From Aquicoccus sp. G2-2 (GTDB lineage Bacteria; Pseudomonadota; Alphaproteobacteria; Rhodobacterales; Rhodobacteraceae), in contig NZ_JAYDCK010000003.1 of assembly GCF_034555965.1 (NCBI RefSeq), positions 248,001 to 312,000 of the forward strand: a DNA stretch of 64,000 bases, given 5' to 3'. This document shows, in pieces, positions 38,653 to 50,194 of this stretch (within the stretch, counting starts at the first letter, position 1; each line of letters begins with the position of its first letter). The notes beneath the pieces are model-generated. The model was not told the origin of the DNA. It did not search any database and saw only the letters and a list, made by a program, of their open reading frames with translations. The translations under genes and the position numbers were made by a program.

Positions 38653-40206
38653 TCACAAATCCATCAGCAACCGGCGCGGGTCTTCCAGCGCCTCTTTCAC
38701 CCGCACAAGGAACGTCACCGCTCCTTTGCCGTCAACGATCCGGTGGTCATAGGAAAGCGCCAGATACATCATCGGGCGGATCACGATTTCACCGTTCACT
38801 ACCATCGGGCGGTCCTGAATCTTGTGCATCCCCAGAATCCCCGATTGCGGCGGGTTAAGGATCGGCGAGGACATCAGCGAGCCATAAACCCCGCCGTTGG
38901 AGATGGTAAACGTGCCGCCTTGCATGTCCGCCATCGACAGCTTGCCGTCGCGCGCCTTGGCGCCCTTCTCGGCGATCGCCTTCTCGATGGCGGCAAAGCT
39001 CATCGCATCGGCGTCGCGGATCACCGGCACCACAAGGCCGGTGGGCGTGCCGGTGGCAATGCCCATATGCACGAAGTTTTTGTAAACGACATCGGTGCCG
39101 TCAATCTCCGCGTTGACCTCGGGCACCTCGTTCAGCGCGTGGCAGCAGGCCTTGGTGAAGAACGACATGAAGCCCAGCTTGACCCCGTGTTTCTTCTGAA
39201 ACAATTCCTTGTATTCGTTGCGCAAATCCATGATCGCCTTCATGTCCACCTCGTTATAGGTGGTCAACATGGCGGCGGTGTTCTGCGCCTCTTTCAAACG
39301 TCGTGCGATGGTCTGGCGCAGGCGGGTCATCTTCACCCGTTCCTCGCGCGCGGCATCGTCCGCCGGGACCGGCGCGCGCGGCGCCGCAGTCGCGGCAGGC
39401 GCAGGTGCTGTGGCCGCCGGGGCAGGGGAGGCCGCCGCACGGGCGACATCCTCTTTCATGATCCGCCCATCGCGGCCCGTGCCTTTCACGTCCTTCGCAT
39501 CAATGCCCTTCTCGGCCATCATCTTCTCGGCGGAGGGGGCGTTGGCCACATCCTTGCCGTCCGTGCCGGAACCGCCTTCGGATTCCGCGTCACCGTCCGA
39601 GCGCAGGGCCGGTTCCACGGTCCCATCCGCACCGCCGCTGATCACGGCAAGCTTACCGCCCGCCGCCACCGTGGTGCCTTCGGCCGCAACGATCTTGGTC
39701 AATACGCCGCCCGCCGGGGCGGGCACCTCGACCGAGACCTTGTCGGTTTCCAGCTCGCAAAGCATTTCATCCTGCGCAACCGAATCCCCGGCGGCCTTGA
39801 ACCATGTCGCCACCGTCGCTTCGGTCACGCTCTCGCCCAAGGTGGGCACCATCACGTCAATCGCGTCTCCGCTGGTTTGCTTGGCAGGCGGCTTCGCACT
39901 GGCGTCCTCGCCGGTGTCGTTTGCTTTCTTGGCCGCCGGTTTTGCCTTTTCCGGGGCGGCCTCTTCCGCCCCTTCCGAGATGGTCGCCAGAAGTGCGTCC
40001 ACCCCGACGGTGTCGCCTTCCTGTGCCACGATCTCGCCCAGCGTTCCGGCCACCGGAGAAGGCACTTCCACCGTCACCTTGTCGGTTTCCAGCTCACAGA
40101 GCATTTCATCGACCGCAACCGCATCGCCCGGTTTCTTGAACCATGTGGCGATGGTGGCTTCGGTGACGCTTTCGCCCAGAGTGGGCACACGAACTTCGGT
40201 TGCCAT
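38653..40206 (-). CDS. sucB: 2-oxoglutarate dehydrogenase E2 (dihydrolipoyl succinyltransferase)
   Basis: Core of the 2-oxoglutarate dehydrogenase complex; moves the succinyl group to CoA. The protein has 517 residues, longer than the roughly 400 of E. coli, because there are two lipoyl domains. Each has LCELETDKV, with lipoyl lysines at 43 and 156. The E3-binding domain is near 225-257 (ending [15 protein letters not shown]). The catalytic domain carries [19 protein letters not shown] with the active His. It follows sucA by 13 bases in one operon. Confidence 0.96.
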   Translation of the reverse strand: MATEVRVPTLGESVTEATIATWFKKPGDAVAVDEMLCELETDKVTVEVPSPVAGTLGEIVAQEGDTVGVDALLATISEGAEEAAPEKAKPAAKKANDTGEDASAKPPAKQTSGDAIDVMVPTLGESVTEATVATWFKAAGDSVAQDEMLCELETDKVSVEVPAPAGGVLTKIVAAEGTTVAAGGKLAVISGGADGTVEPALRSDGDAESEGGSGTDGKDVANAPSAEKMMAEKGIDAKDVKGTGRDGRIMKEDVARAAASPAPAATAPAPAATAAPRAPVPADDAAREERVKMTRLRQTIARRLKEAQNTAAMLTTYNEVDMKAIMDLRNEYKELFQKKHGVKLGFMSFFTKACCHALNEVPEVNAEIDGTDVVYKNFVHMGIATGTPTGLVVPVIRDADAMSFAAIEKAIAEKGAKARDGKLSMADMQGGTFTISNGGVYGSLMSSPILNPPQSGILGMHKIQDRPMVVNGEIVIRPMMYLALSYDHRIVDGKGAVTFLVRVKEALEDPRRLLMDL

Positions 40207-40219
40207 TGGATGTGTTCCC

Positions 40220-43183
40220 TTACTTGATGGTCAGCGCGTCATCGACAAGCGCCTGTTGTTGTGTCTTGTGCTGCTTGGCAAGGCCCGTCGCCGGAGATGC
40301 GCTTGCCGGGCGTCCGACATAGCTGGCCCTCTTGTGCTTGGCTTTGATCCGGCTCAGCACCCATTCGATATTCGGCTCGATAAATGACCAGCCGCCTTGG
40401 TTCTTCGGTTCTTCCTGACACCAGACCACCTCGGCTCCCTTGAACCGGTCCAGTTCCTTCACCAGACTCATCGCCGGGACCGGATAAAACTGCTCGACGC
40501 GCAGAAGATAGATGTCATCAATCCCGCGTGCGTCGCGCTCTGCCAGCAGGTCAAAGTAAACCTTGCCCGAACACATCACCACGCGCTTGATGTCCTTGTC
40601 TTTTTTCAATTTTGTATCGGAATTGCCCTTTTGGGCATCGTCCCAAAGCACCCGGTGGAAGCTTGACCCGGTAACGAAATCCTCGGTCGCTGAGATGGCC
40701 ATCTTGTGGCGCAACAGCGATTTCGGCGTCATCAGCACCAGCGGCTTGCGGAACGAGCGGTGCAATTGGCGCCGCAGGATGTGAAAGTAGTTGGCCGGCG
40801 TGGTGCAGTTGGCCACGATCCAGTTGTCACCGCCGCACATTTGCAGGAACCGCTCCAGCCGGGCCGAGGAATGTTCCGGCCCTTGCCCTTCAAAGCCATG
40901 CGGCAACAACAGCACAAGCCCCGACATGCGCAGCCATTTCGCCTCACCTGACGAGACGAACTGATCAAACATGATCTGCGCGCCATTGGCGAAATCGCCG
41001 AACTGTGCCTCCCACAGCGTCAACGCGTTCGGCTCAGCAAGGCTGTAGCCATACTCGAACCCCAGCACCGCATATTCGCTGAGCATCGAATCGATGACCT
41101 CGAAATGCGCCTGCCCGTCGCGAATATGGTTAAGCGGGTAATACCGATCCTCGTTTTCCTGATTGATCAGCGCGGAATGCCGCTGTGAAAACGTGCCGCG
41201 CGTCGAATCCTGCCCCGAAAGCCGCACCGGATACCCTTCGGTGAGCAGAGAGCCGAAAGCCAGCGCCTCGGCGGTGGCCCAATCAAAGCCTTCGCCGCGG
41301 TCAAACATCGCCTTCTTTGTATCAAGCAACCGCCCCACCGTCTTGTGCAGTGGAAAATCGTCCGGAACGTGGGTCAGCGCGTGACCGACCTCGGCAAATG
41401 TCTCCGGCGGGATCGAGGTTTCACCGCGCTGATACTCCTCATGCTTGCGCCGGTTGATCCCGCTCCAGCGCCCATCGAGCCAGTCAGCCTTGTTGGGTTT
41501 GTAATCCTTACCCGCTTCAAACTCGTCATTGAGATGCGCCTGAAACGCGGCCTTCATGTCCTCGATCTCGCCCTCAGGGATCAGCCCGTCCTTGACCAGC
41601 CGATCAGTATAAAGGCTCAGCGTCGTCTTGTGGGTCTTGATCCGCTTGTACATCAGCGGGTTGGTAAACATCGGCTCATCGCCTTCGTTATGGCCAAACC
41701 GGCGATAGCAGAAGATATCGAGCACCACATCCTTGTGGAATTTCTGGCGGAACTCCGTGGCCACCTTCGCCGCATGAACCACCGCTTCCGGGTCGTCCCC
41801 ATTGACGTGGAAAATCGGTGCCTCAACCATCAGCGCAATATCGGTGGGGTAGGGGCTGGAGCGCGAAAAATGCGGCGCGGTGGTAAACCCGATCTGGTTG
41901 TTGACGATGATATGAATCGTCCCGCCGGTGCGATGCCCGCGCAAGCCCGAAAGCCCGAAACATTCTGCGACCACACCTTGCCCGGCAAATGCCGCATCGC
42001 CATGCAGCAACACCGGAATGACAGTGACCCGGTCGGTGTCGTGGCTATGGTCCTGCTTGGCACGCACCTTGCCGATCACCACCGGATTCACCGCCTCAAG
42101 ATGCGATGGGTTGGCGGTCAGGCTCAAATGCACGGTGTTGCCGTCAAACTCACGGTCAGACGACGCGCCAAGATGGTATTTCACATCCCCCGAACCATCC
42201 ACGTCCTCGGGCTTGAAGCTGCCGCCCTGAAACTCGTTGAAAATCGCGCGGTACGGTTTTGCCAGTACCGTGGCAAGGATATTAAGCCGCCCACGGTGCG
42301 GCATTCCGATCACGATATCGGTGGCGCCAAGGCTGCCGCCGCGTTTGATGATCTGCTCCATCGCCGGGATCAGCGCCTCGCCACCATCAAGCCCGAACCG
42401 CTTGGTGCCCATGTATTTTACATGCAGGAATTTCTCGAACCCCTCGGCCTCCACCAGCTTGTTCAGGATCGCCTTGCGGCCTTCGCGGGTGAAGGCGATT
42501 TCCTTGCCATACCCCTCGATCCGCTCTTTCAGCCAACCAGCTTCCTCAGGGTTGGAAATATGCATGTATTGCAGCGCGAACGTGCCGCAATAGGTGCGCT
42601 GCACGATGTCGATGATCTCGTTCATCGTGGCAAAATCGAGCCCCAGAACCTTGTCGATGAAAATCGGGTGGTCCATGTCGGCATCGCTGAAGCCATAGCT
42701 TTTCGGGTCAAGCTCGGGATGCGCTGTCACTTCGCGGTGTTCCAGCGGGTCGAGATCGGCCACCAGATGCCCACGGATGCGATAGGCGCGGATGATCATC
42801 AGCGCGCGAATACTGTCAAGTACGGCGCGCTTTATCGCCTCCCCGGACACATCCACACCCGTTTCCTCGGCCTTGGCGGCGATCTTCTGCGCCACGCCCT
42901 TGGCTTCTTCCGGCGGTGGCGCTGGCCACTCCCCGGTCAGCGCACTTGTCAACTCGTCGGTGGGCATCGGCGGCCAGTCGGCGCGCGCCCAGCTTGGGCC
43001 TTGCGCCTCTGCGGCCACATCGGATTGCGCATCGCCCATCTGTGCGAAAAACGCGGCCCATGCCTCGTCCACCGCGCCGGGATTATCGGCATAGCGCGCA
43101 TAAAGTTGCTCAAGATATTCCGCATTATGCCCCTGCATGAAGCTCGACGCGCGGAATTGATCGTTAGCGGAATGTTCGGTCAT
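40220..43183 (-). CDS. sucA: 2-oxoglutarate dehydrogenase E1
   Basis: Thiamine-diphosphate decarboxylase of 987 residues that feeds succinyl groups to SucB. The N-terminal [20 protein letters not shown] segment, the ThDP region [12 protein letters not shown] and [16 protein letters not shown], and the C-terminal blocks [13 protein letters not shown] and [11 protein letters not shown] are all diagnostic. An AAGGTGAG binding site precedes the ATG and lies inside a small palindrome, GTGAGA-A-TCTCAC (43184-43196). Confidence 0.97.
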   Translation of the reverse strand: MTEHSANDQFRASSFMQGHNAEYLEQLYARYADNPGAVDEAWAAFFAQMGDAQSDVAAEAQGPSWARADWPPMPTDELTSALTGEWPAPPPEEAKGVAQKIAAKAEETGVDVSGEAIKRAVLDSIRALMIIRAYRIRGHLVADLDPLEHREVTAHPELDPKSYGFSDADMDHPIFIDKVLGLDFATMNEIIDIVQRTYCGTFALQYMHISNPEEAGWLKERIEGYGKEIAFTREGRKAILNKLVEAEGFEKFLHVKYMGTKRFGLDGGEALIPAMEQIIKRGGSLGATDIVIGMPHRGRLNILATVLAKPYRAIFNEFQGGSFKPEDVDGSGDVKYHLGASSDREFDGNTVHLSLTANPSHLEAVNPVVIGKVRAKQDHSHDTDRVTVIPVLLHGDAAFAGQGVVAECFGLSGLRGHRTGGTIHIIVNNQIGFTTAPHFSRSSPYPTDIALMVEAPIFHVNGDDPEAVVHAAKVATEFRQKFHKDVVLDIFCYRRFGHNEGDEPMFTNPLMYKRIKTHKTTLSLYTDRLVKDGLIPEGEIEDMKAAFQAHLNDEFEAGKDYKPNKADWLDGRWSGINRRKHEEYQRGETSIPPETFAEVGHALTHVPDDFPLHKTVGRLLDTKKAMFDRGEGFDWATAEALAFGSLLTEGYPVRLSGQDSTRGTFSQRHSALINQENEDRYYPLNHIRDGQAHFEVIDSMLSEYAVLGFEYGYSLAEPNALTLWEAQFGDFANGAQIMFDQFVSSGEAKWLRMSGLVLLLPHGFEGQGPEHSSARLERFLQMCGGDNWIVANCTTPANYFHILRRQLHRSFRKPLVLMTPKSLLRHKMAISATEDFVTGSSFHRVLWDDAQKGNSDTKLKKDKDIKRVVMCSGKVYFDLLAERDARGIDDIYLLRVEQFYPVPAMSLVKELDRFKGAEVVWCQEEPKNQGGWSFIEPNIEWVLSRIKAKHKRASYVGRPASASPATGLAKQHKTQQQALVDDALTIK

Positions 43184-43394
43184 GTGAGAATCTCACCTTT
43201 CAGAAGAACCATACCATCCAAAGCGGGAAGTGAAGGATTTGAGAGTGGCGTGCCAAACCGCACGCGGCCCGAGACATGCAACCGCGCCAACACGTGCAGG
43301 CAAGCCGTGGGCAAGTGGCTCAGTCACGTTGCCCCGCCCGCGTAAAGCGGGTCCGCTTGTTGCAAATGCCGTGCGATTGGTCATTTTGGCTCTC

Positions 43395-43853
43395 TCATGC
43401 GGCGGGCGGTGGCCCGTAAGCGTTGGCCGTCTGCTCCGATGGCCGGGTCAACCACCAGATGAAGACCAGACTGACAACAAGAAGAATGAGCGAGAAGATC
43501 ATCAGCAAAAAGCCCATGAACATTCCCGGCATATGCGTCGGCATCCCGTCCGGCCCTATTTGCACAGCACCTGACATGAAAATCCGGTTAATCAGGCCAA
43601 GCCCCATCGGGATGAAGATCCACCAGCCGGGCCGACCCGTGTCCTGAAGCCGCCGTGCCCCCGCCGCCGAGGCGGGCAGGAACAACACCAGGCTGTAGAT
43701 CGCATTGATCACCTGACTGTGGAGCACCGAAAGCACAAGGCCCACGATCACTGCCGCAAGGAAGAACCACCAATATTCCGACCGCGAGGCGCGCCCCGAG
43801 AATGTCATATATTTCTCGGTCACACAGGTTTTTACCGCTGTTTGAAAATCCAT
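43395..43853 (-). CDS. DUF805 membrane protein
   Basis: Protein of 152 residues with about four membrane helices. The family hallmark FSGRASRSEYWWFFLAA is at residues 18-34, and ARRLQDTGRPGWWIFIP follows near 66. It lies 38 bases after sucD and 211 bases before sucA in the same direction. Function of DUF805 proteins is unknown; location in a TCA operon may be incidental. Confidence 0.88.
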   Translation of the reverse strand: MDFQTAVKTCVTEKYMTFSGRASRSEYWWFFLAAVIVGLVLSVLHSQVINAIYSLVLFLPASAAGARRLQDTGRPGWWIFIPMGLGLINRIFMSGAVQIGPDGMPTHMPGMFMGFLLMIFSLILLVVSLVFIWWLTRPSEQTANAYGPPPAA

Positions 43854-43891
43854 TGTATCAACTCCTCTGACTAAAATGAGCCTTCGTCGTT

Positions 43892-44773
43892 CTACCCAAT
43901 TGCCTCCAGCATCGCCTCGCCCAATTGCGCGGGGCTGTCGGCGACCACGATCCCGGCGCTGCGCATGGCTTCGATCTTGTCTTCCGCGCCGCCCTTGCCG
44001 CCCGAAACGATGGCCCCGGCATGGCCCATCCGCCGACCCGGAGGGGCGGTGCGCCCGGCGATGAACCCCGCAACCGGCTTCTTGCGGCCACGCTTGGCTT
44101 CGTCCTTCAGGAACTGCGCCGCTTCTTCCTCGGCACTGCCGCCGATCTCACCAATCATGATGATGCTCTGCGTCTCGTCATCGCCAAGGAACCATTCCAG
44201 CACGTCAAGATGTTCGGTCCCCTTGATCGGATCGCCGCCGATGCCGATGCAGGTCGACTGACCCAGCCCAACATCCGTGGTCTGCTTCACCGCCTCATAA
44301 GTCAGCGTGCCCGAACGCGACACAACCCCGCACGACCCGCGTTTGTGGATGTGGCCGGGCATAATACCGATCTTGCAGGCGTCCGGCGTAATCACACCGG
44401 GGCAGTTCGGCCCGATCAACCGCGACTCCGACCCGTCCAGCGCGCGCTTGACGCGCATCATGTCAAGCACCGGAATGCCCTCGGTAATGCACACGATCAA
44501 CTCCATCTCGGCGTCAATCGCCTCAAGGATGCTGTCCGCGGCAAAGGGCGGCGGCACATAAATCACCGATGCATTGGCCTGCGTTTCGTGTTTCGCCTCA
44601 TGCACCGAGTTGAACACCGGCAAATCCAGATGCGTCTGTCCACCCTTGCCCGGCGTCACCCCGCCAACCATTTTCGTGCCATAGGCAATCGCCTGTTCAC
44701 TGTGAAACGTACCCTGAGAGCCGGTAAGGCCCTGACAGATTACGCGTGTATTTTCGTCGATTAGTACGGCCAT
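43892..44773 (-). CDS. sucD: Succinyl-CoA synthetase alpha subunit
   Basis: With SucC converts succinyl-CoA to succinate while making ATP or GTP; 293 residues. CoA-binding N-terminus [30 protein letters not shown], and the phospho-His block [15 protein letters not shown] and [18 protein letters not shown] are signatures. The start at 44773 follows AAGGAA by seven bases and lies one base after the stop of the small inserted gene. Confidence 0.97.
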   Translation of the reverse strand: MAVLIDENTRVICQGLTGSQGTFHSEQAIAYGTKMVGGVTPGKGGQTHLDLPVFNSVHEAKHETQANASVIYVPPPFAADSILEAIDAEMELIVCITEGIPVLDMMRVKRALDGSESRLIGPNCPGVITPDACKIGIMPGHIHKRGSCGVVSRSGTLTYEAVKQTTDVGLGQSTCIGIGGDPIKGTEHLDVLEWFLGDDETQSIIMIGEIGGSAEEEAAQFLKDEAKRGRKKPVAGFIAGRTAPPGRRMGHAGAIVSGGKGGAEDKIEAMRSAGIVVADSPAQLGEAMLEAIG

Positions 44774-44774
44774 C

Positions 44775-45200
44775 TCAGTTTCCTTCAAATTGTCTTGAGA
44801 GGAAGTCCGCCTCTACCGGAGTAAGCCGGATCACCTTGTCGTTTCGATCTCTGTGTAGTTTTCCAAGTTTCTCAAAGCCTGAGGTTCCATCACTATATCT
44901 GACTTCCTCGAGATCATCTGTCTGCAACGTCTTGGCTGGTTTTTCACGTTCAGGACTCAAGCTAAGTCGGTATCCTCGCTTGAATTTCTCAGGATTGCGC
45001 ACTTGGGGCATTTCTATTTCTTGGAATTCGGTCAGACGGGTTCGAAACGCGAGTGCGCTTCTTGATGAACCTTCGTTTGCGAACCACACATAGATATTGC
45101 TATCCTCATCAACTTTCTCCAGACGAGTTGATTTTGCGTGCGGAACATCAGCAGAATTGCCATTAAGTGAAGCACGCTTGATCTTAAGCAGAAGGCTCAC
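44775..45200 (-). CDS. Unknown 141-residue protein encoded between sucC and sucD
   Basis: I recognise no family. The protein has no signal peptide or membrane helix and is rich in charged residues. It begins [14 protein letters not shown]; the middle has [20 protein letters not shown] and the end [18 protein letters not shown]. The GTG start overlaps the sucC stop (GTGA), and its TGA lies one base before the sucD ATG, so it is perfectly fitted into the operon. Two 60-base lines I counted are 45-48% G+C, against 57-65% for two lines of sucC, which points to transfer from another genome. A nucleic-acid-binding PUA-like fold is possible but only a guess. Confidence 0.7.
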   Translation of the reverse strand: MSLLLKIKRASLNGNSADVPHAKSTRLEKVDEDSNIYVWFANEGSSRSALAFRTRLTEFQEIEMPQVRNPEKFKRGYRLSLSPEREKPAKTLQTDDLEEVRYSDGTSGFEKLGKLHRDRNDKVIRLTPVEADFLSRQFEGN

Positions 45201-46390
45201 CCCTTCACCGCTTTCACGATCTTCTGCGCACCATCCTTCAGATCATCCGCCGCGATCACATCGACATCGCTCTCGTTGATGATCTTCTTGCCCTCGGCCA
45301 CGTTGGTGCCTTCCAGCCGAACCACCAGCGGCACTTTCAATCCGACCTCTTTCACCGCCGCCACAACGCCTTCGGCAATCACATCGCAGCGCATGATGCC
45401 GCCGAAGATGTTGACCAGAATGCCTTTGACCTGCGGATCAGAGGTGATGATCTTGAACGCCTCCGTCACCTTCTCCTTGGTGGCCCCACCGCCCACGTCA
45501 AGAAAGTTGGCAGGCTCTGCGCCGTAAAGCTTGATAATATCCATCGTCGCCATGGCAAGCCCGGCCCCGTTGACCATGCAGCCGATCTCACCATCCAGAG
45601 CGATATAGTTCAGATCATATTTGCTGGCTTCCAGCTCCTTTGGGTCTTCCTCGCTGGTGTCGCGCAGCTCGGCAATGTCGTGATGACGATAAAGCGCGTT
45701 ACCATCAAACCCCATCTTCGCATCCAGACATTTGAGATCGCCTTTGTCGGTCACGATCAGCGGGTTGATCTCCAGCATCTCCATGTCTTTCTCGATGAAC
45801 AGCTTGTAAAGCGTGCCCATCAGCGCCACGCATTGCTTTACCTGCGGCCCCTTGAGGCCCAGCATGAACGCGATGCGCCGCCCGTGAAACGGCTGATAGC
45901 CGGTCGCCGGGTCCACCGCGAAGCTCAGAATCTTCTCCGGGCTGGAGGCGGCCACCTCTTCAATGTCCATGCCACCCTCGGTCGAGGCCACGTAAGAAAC
46001 GCGGCTGGTCTGCCGGTCTACCAGCAGGGCGAGGTAAAGCTCGGTTTCAATGCCCGAGCCATCTTCGACATAAATGCGATTGACCTGTTTGCCGGGCGCG
46101 CCGGTCTGCTTGGTCACCAGCGTCCGGCCCAGCATCCGCTTGGCTTCTTCGGCGGCTTCTTCCACCGATTTGGCCAGCCTGACACCGCCTTTCTCGCCTG
46201 CGTCTGCCTCCTTGAAATGGCCCTTGCCACGCCCACCGGCATGAATTTGCGCCTTCACCACCCAAAGCGGGCCATCAAGCTCCCCCGCTGCTGTCTTGGC
46301 GTCTTCAGCGCGGGTAACAACGCGGCCATCCGAGACCGGCGCGCCATAAGAGCGAAGCAACGCCTTCGCTTGGTATTCATGGATGTTCAT
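45197..46390 (-). CDS. sucC: Succinyl-CoA synthetase beta subunit
   Basis: ATP-grasp subunit of 397 residues. [19 protein letters not shown] opens the protein, [19 protein letters not shown] is the nucleotide site, [20 protein letters not shown] and [18 protein letters not shown] are family blocks, and [17 protein letters not shown] is the signature near the CoA power helix. GAGGACCCCCC precedes the ATG. The 200-base upstream gap carries a large inverted repeat (46495-46530) and a smaller one (GGGAATG 46441-46447 with CATTCCC 46466-46472). Confidence 0.97.
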   Translation of the reverse strand: MNIHEYQAKALLRSYGAPVSDGRVVTRAEDAKTAAGELDGPLWVVKAQIHAGGRGKGHFKEADAGEKGGVRLAKSVEEAAEEAKRMLGRTLVTKQTGAPGKQVNRIYVEDGSGIETELYLALLVDRQTSRVSYVASTEGGMDIEEVAASSPEKILSFAVDPATGYQPFHGRRIAFMLGLKGPQVKQCVALMGTLYKLFIEKDMEMLEINPLIVTDKGDLKCLDAKMGFDGNALYRHHDIAELRDTSEEDPKELEASKYDLNYIALDGEIGCMVNGAGLAMATMDIIKLYGAEPANFLDVGGGATKEKVTEAFKIITSDPQVKGILVNIFGGIMRCDVIAEGVVAAVKEVGLKVPLVVRLEGTNVAEGKKIINESDVDVIAADDLKDGAQKIVKAVKG

Positions 46391-46494
46391 GGGGGGTCCT
46401 CAGGATTGCTGCGGTTCCCTTGCTAGTGGCATAAGCTTGCGGGAATGCTAAGCTTTAACACTTCACATTCCCGGTATTGGCGCAAATTTTCCAC

Positions 46495-46530
46495 ATTTGT
46501 GATCACGCAAATTTTCGCGTGATCACAAAT
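46495..46530. promoter_or_regulatory. Perfect 14-bp inverted repeat with GTGATCAC cores upstream of sucC
   Basis: ATTTGTGATCACGC (46495-46508) and GCGTGATCACAAAT (46517-46530) are perfect complements around AAATTTTC. Each arm is itself built on the palindrome GTGATCAC. The site lies 105 bases before the sucC ATG and 60 bases past the stop of the preceding gene, so it may be a double operator or a terminator-like hairpin. The right arm shares CGTGATCACAAA with 53677-53688 upstream of sdhC. Confidence 0.7.
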
Positions 46531-46590
46531 TTTAACGCTGCCTGCCGCGAAGTCCGAAAAAGGAATCACCGCGCCGGTTGGTTGAGCCGG

Positions 46591-48120
46591 TCAGTTGAAA
46601 TAGAACGCCATCGCCCCGGCGCGCCCGTTGGTCAGCCGCCCGAAGGCCCGCCATGCCTGCATCGAGATGCGCGAACCGCGCGCGACATGCTCATAAAACC
46701 CGATGCCATGCAGCGCATTGACAATGTCGATGGGGGTCGGGTTCTGCTCATAATGCGCAAGGCTGATCCCGGTGCCCGTCGGCAACAGCGGATGCGGCAC
46801 CAAAAGCCGCCCGGCAAGCGCCGCTTCGGCATCACTCAGCACCGATTGCCATGCCTCCGCCTGCTCTGCGCTGACCTCAAGGCCAAGTGCCGAAACCTGT
46901 TGCGGATTGGGAATCCATTCCTTGTCGTTGTCGGTCTCTTGCGCGACCAAAGCCCAAAATTTGCGGTTCTCCGCGATCATCGCGCGCCAATGGCCGAACA
47001 TCGCTTTGATATGCGCCGGGTCGGGCTGTTGGCGCAGCGCCGCCAGAAGCACATAGATTGCATCCGCCGTCGGGCGGAATTGCTGCGCGGAATTGCGCAG
47101 CGAACTGCCCCCCATCGGCAGTTTGGCCTTGGCCGAGGCCAACTCGCCACGCAGGGTCCGGGATTCCCGGCTCAGGTTGCGCTGCTCATCGCGCAGTGGC
47201 GTCATCGCGTCTTCGATCAGCTTGCGCCGCGCCTTGATCTCGGCGCGCTTGTCCTTGTCGCCCTTCACATCCGGCTTGCGTTCTTGCTGATAAGTCTCGC
47301 GCACCTGCTGCTGGAACGGTTTGATCTCCTTGCGCAGCTCTTTTAGCCGTGCGTCATATTTGGCCTTCTTTGCCTCCATCTCTGCAATCTCGGCACTTAC
47401 TTTTGACAGGTCGTAAAATTCCGGCAGGCGCGGCATGTCCTTCAACAGTGCTTGTTTGGCTTCCAGATCGCGAAAAACCGGCGTTGGGTCGAAGGCGAGA
47501 AACGCATCCGCTGCACCAGAAAGCATATGCGTATAGGCCATCAACCACGCCAGATCGGCGTCATCAAAGCGCACATCAATAACGGGCATCTCCTTGCTTC
47601 GCAGCAGCGCCCGGCGGCTGGCGCGGTCGAGCACAAAACCGCCGATCAATTGCGCCGCATTCTCTCCCCGTTCCATCGTCGCGTTCTGATTGATGTCGAA
47701 CCAGATATCGCTGATCATCATCTCGAACGGCTGCACGCCGTCCGCCCGCGCAGTATCAAGCGTGGCGCGCGCGGTATCCATATCCTCGGTAAACGTCGTT
47801 ATGATCTTGCTCAGCGTTTCCGGTCCGGCGGGCTTGGCACGCGGGTTGGTCGCCCCTCTCGTCCTTATCCGCAGCAGCGGCAGGTTCAGCGCACTATCCC
47901 CCAACCCGTATTCGTAACGCGCCTGTACAACCTTCTCCACCGCGCGCAGGGTTTGCAGCATCCCCACCTCGAACGGATTTGCCGAAGGGCTGGCCTCAAG
48001 CACTGCCAATTGGCCTGCCAACCCGCGCAGGGCAAGCTCGCCGGGCGGTTGCGTTTCCGCCTTCGCGCCAGTGGTCAACATCGCGGCCATGGTTACGGCA
48101 CAAAGGAAAGGTTTCAGCAT
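46591..48120 (-). CDS. Secreted coiled-coil protein between mdh and sucC
   Basis: Protein of 509 residues of unknown function. An N-terminal signal (LKPFLCAVTMAAMLTTGAKA) suggests export. The middle, about 245-345, is a strongly charged coiled coil (AEIAEMEAKKAKYDARLKEL and RREAEIKARRKL-like repeats). The C-terminal part ends GRLTNGRAGAMAFYFN. The start at 48120 has GGAG upstream. I recall homologues at this place in related Rhodobacteraceae, so it is probably a lineage gene rather than a recent arrival. It is separated from mdh by a terminator, so it needs its own promoter. Confidence 0.75.
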   Translation of the reverse strand: MLKPFLCAVTMAAMLTTGAKAETQPPGELALRGLAGQLAVLEASPSANPFEVGMLQTLRAVEKVVQARYEYGLGDSALNLPLLRIRTRGATNPRAKPAGPETLSKIITTFTEDMDTARATLDTARADGVQPFEMMISDIWFDINQNATMERGENAAQLIGGFVLDRASRRALLRSKEMPVIDVRFDDADLAWLMAYTHMLSGAADAFLAFDPTPVFRDLEAKQALLKDMPRLPEFYDLSKVSAEIAEMEAKKAKYDARLKELRKEIKPFQQQVRETYQQERKPDVKGDKDKRAEIKARRKLIEDAMTPLRDEQRNLSRESRTLRGELASAKAKLPMGGSSLRNSAQQFRPTADAIYVLLAALRQQPDPAHIKAMFGHWRAMIAENRKFWALVAQETDNDKEWIPNPQQVSALGLEVSAEQAEAWQSVLSDAEAALAGRLLVPHPLLPTGTGISLAHYEQNPTPIDIVNALHGIGFYEHVARGSRISMQAWRAFGRLTNGRAGAMAFYFN

Positions 48121-48229
48121 GGGAACTCCGTTCAATCATGAAATAGCAGTTCAGCCACATTGGCGATGCAGGACGCCGGTTTCAAGTCTGCGATGAGGCG
48201 CAAACAAGGCAACGTCGCTTGAACGCAAA

Positions 48230-48259
48230 ACGGGCGCCGACACTGAATGCGGCGCCCGT
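48230..48259 (-). terminator. Rho-independent terminator of mdh
   Basis: ACGGGCGCCG (48230-48239) pairs with CGGCGCCCGT (48250-48259), a perfect 10-base stem, followed on the minus strand by TTTTGCG. It starts 24 bases past the mdh stop codon and shows that mdh is transcribed apart from sucC. Confidence 0.85.
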
Positions 48260-48282
48260 CGAAACTGTCTCTGGCAGGTGGC

Positions 48283-49266
<984 letters not shown>

Positions 49267-49406
49267 TCAAATCTCGCGCATGGCCTAAGACTTCTCTTGC
49301 CAAGGCGCAAGGGTGCCCGCAAGCACAGGCCGCGAACCTGCGGACTATCGCGCGCAGGCAATTGGCAGTAAACCGTTCAGGAAACGATGATTTAGGGGGT
49401 TTCCAC

Positions 49407-50162
49407 GTGCCGGATTTGGGGGTGAGCTTTTTCCTGATTGCCGGTCCGGCGGTCGCATTCGCGGGAGTCTCGAAAGGTGGTTTCGGCTCTGGTGCCGCCT
49501 TTGCCTCGGCGGCGATTCTGGCGCTGGTGATCAGCCCCGGTGCCGCTATCGGGGTGATGTTGCCGCTCTTGATGCTGATCGACCTGGCCACGCTCAGGCC
49601 ATATTGGCGCAAGTGGGATGGCCGCGCCGCGCGGGTGCTGATTGCCGGGTCGGTGCCCGGCGTGGCACTGGGGGCCGCGCTTTATTCCGTGGCCGATGCC
49701 GATCTCTTTCGTCTGATGATCGGGGCAATCGCACTTGCCTTCGTGGGCTGGCAAATCGCGGGCCGTGCCGGAATGATCCGCGCAGCCGAGCGGCCAATCC
49801 CGCGTGCGGGGGGCTATATCGCCGGGGCGATTGCCGGTCTGACCAGCTTCATCTCCCATGCCGGCGGGCCGCCTGCCGCCGTGTATCTGCTCTCGCTCCG
49901 GCCCTCGAAAACCAGTTATCAGGCCACGACCGTGCTCACCTTCTGGGTCGTCAATATCCTGAAATTCGTGCCTTATACCTTCCTTGGCATCTTCACCGTT
50001 CAAACTTGGCAGGCCGCTTTGCTGTTGGCCCCATTCGCGCTTTTCGGGGCGTGGCTTGGCGTGCGCGCGCACCACGTCGTGCCAGAGCGCGCCTTTTTCG
50101 CACTCACCTATGTCCTGCTCACCGTCACCGGCGCCAAACTCATCTGGGACGGGCTGACCTGA
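49407..50162 (+). CDS. TauE/SafE-type membrane permease (second copy)
   Basis: Multi-spanning membrane protein of 251 residues. The two half-repeats show AGVSKGGFGSGAAFASAAIL near the N-terminus and GAIAGLTSFISHAGGPPAAVY in the middle, the TauE/SafE pattern. The start is GTG 49407, following AGGGGG; the ATG at 49362 lacks a site. It is divergent from mdh. The substrate is unknown; the family includes sulfite and sulfoacetate exporters. It is intact, unlike the tauE-like gene near 5.0 kb. Confidence 0.87.
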   Translation: MPDLGVSFFLIAGPAVAFAGVSKGGFGSGAAFASAAILALVISPGAAIGVMLPLLMLIDLATLRPYWRKWDGRAARVLIAGSVPGVALGAALYSVADADLFRLMIGAIALAFVGWQIAGRAGMIRAAERPIPRAGGYIAGAIAGLTSFISHAGGPPAAVYLLSLRPSKTSYQATTVLTFWVVNILKFVPYTFLGIFTVQTWQAALLLAPFALFGAWLGVRAHHVVPERAFFALTYVLLTVTGAKLIWDGLT

Positions 50163-50194
50163 GCCAGCGCACGCCGCACGCGTCGGCACCGCCC

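Noticed and set aside
38584..40227. 547-residue open frame antisense to sucB
   Set aside because: It reflects the repetitive lipoyl and linker coding of sucB on the other strand.
41345..43345. 666-residue open frame antisense to sucA
   Set aside because: It is a shadow of a clear sucA gene with no recognisable motif or ribosome binding site.
46495..46530. CRP/FNR site
   Set aside because: CRP needs TGTGA-N6-TCACA and FNR TTGAT-N4-ATCAA; here the half-sites abut directly as TGTGATCAC.
49407..50162. Assignment of the TauE-like genes as sulfite exporters
   Set aside because: The family transports several anions and no sulfur-oxidation genes occur in the window, so the substrate is left open.
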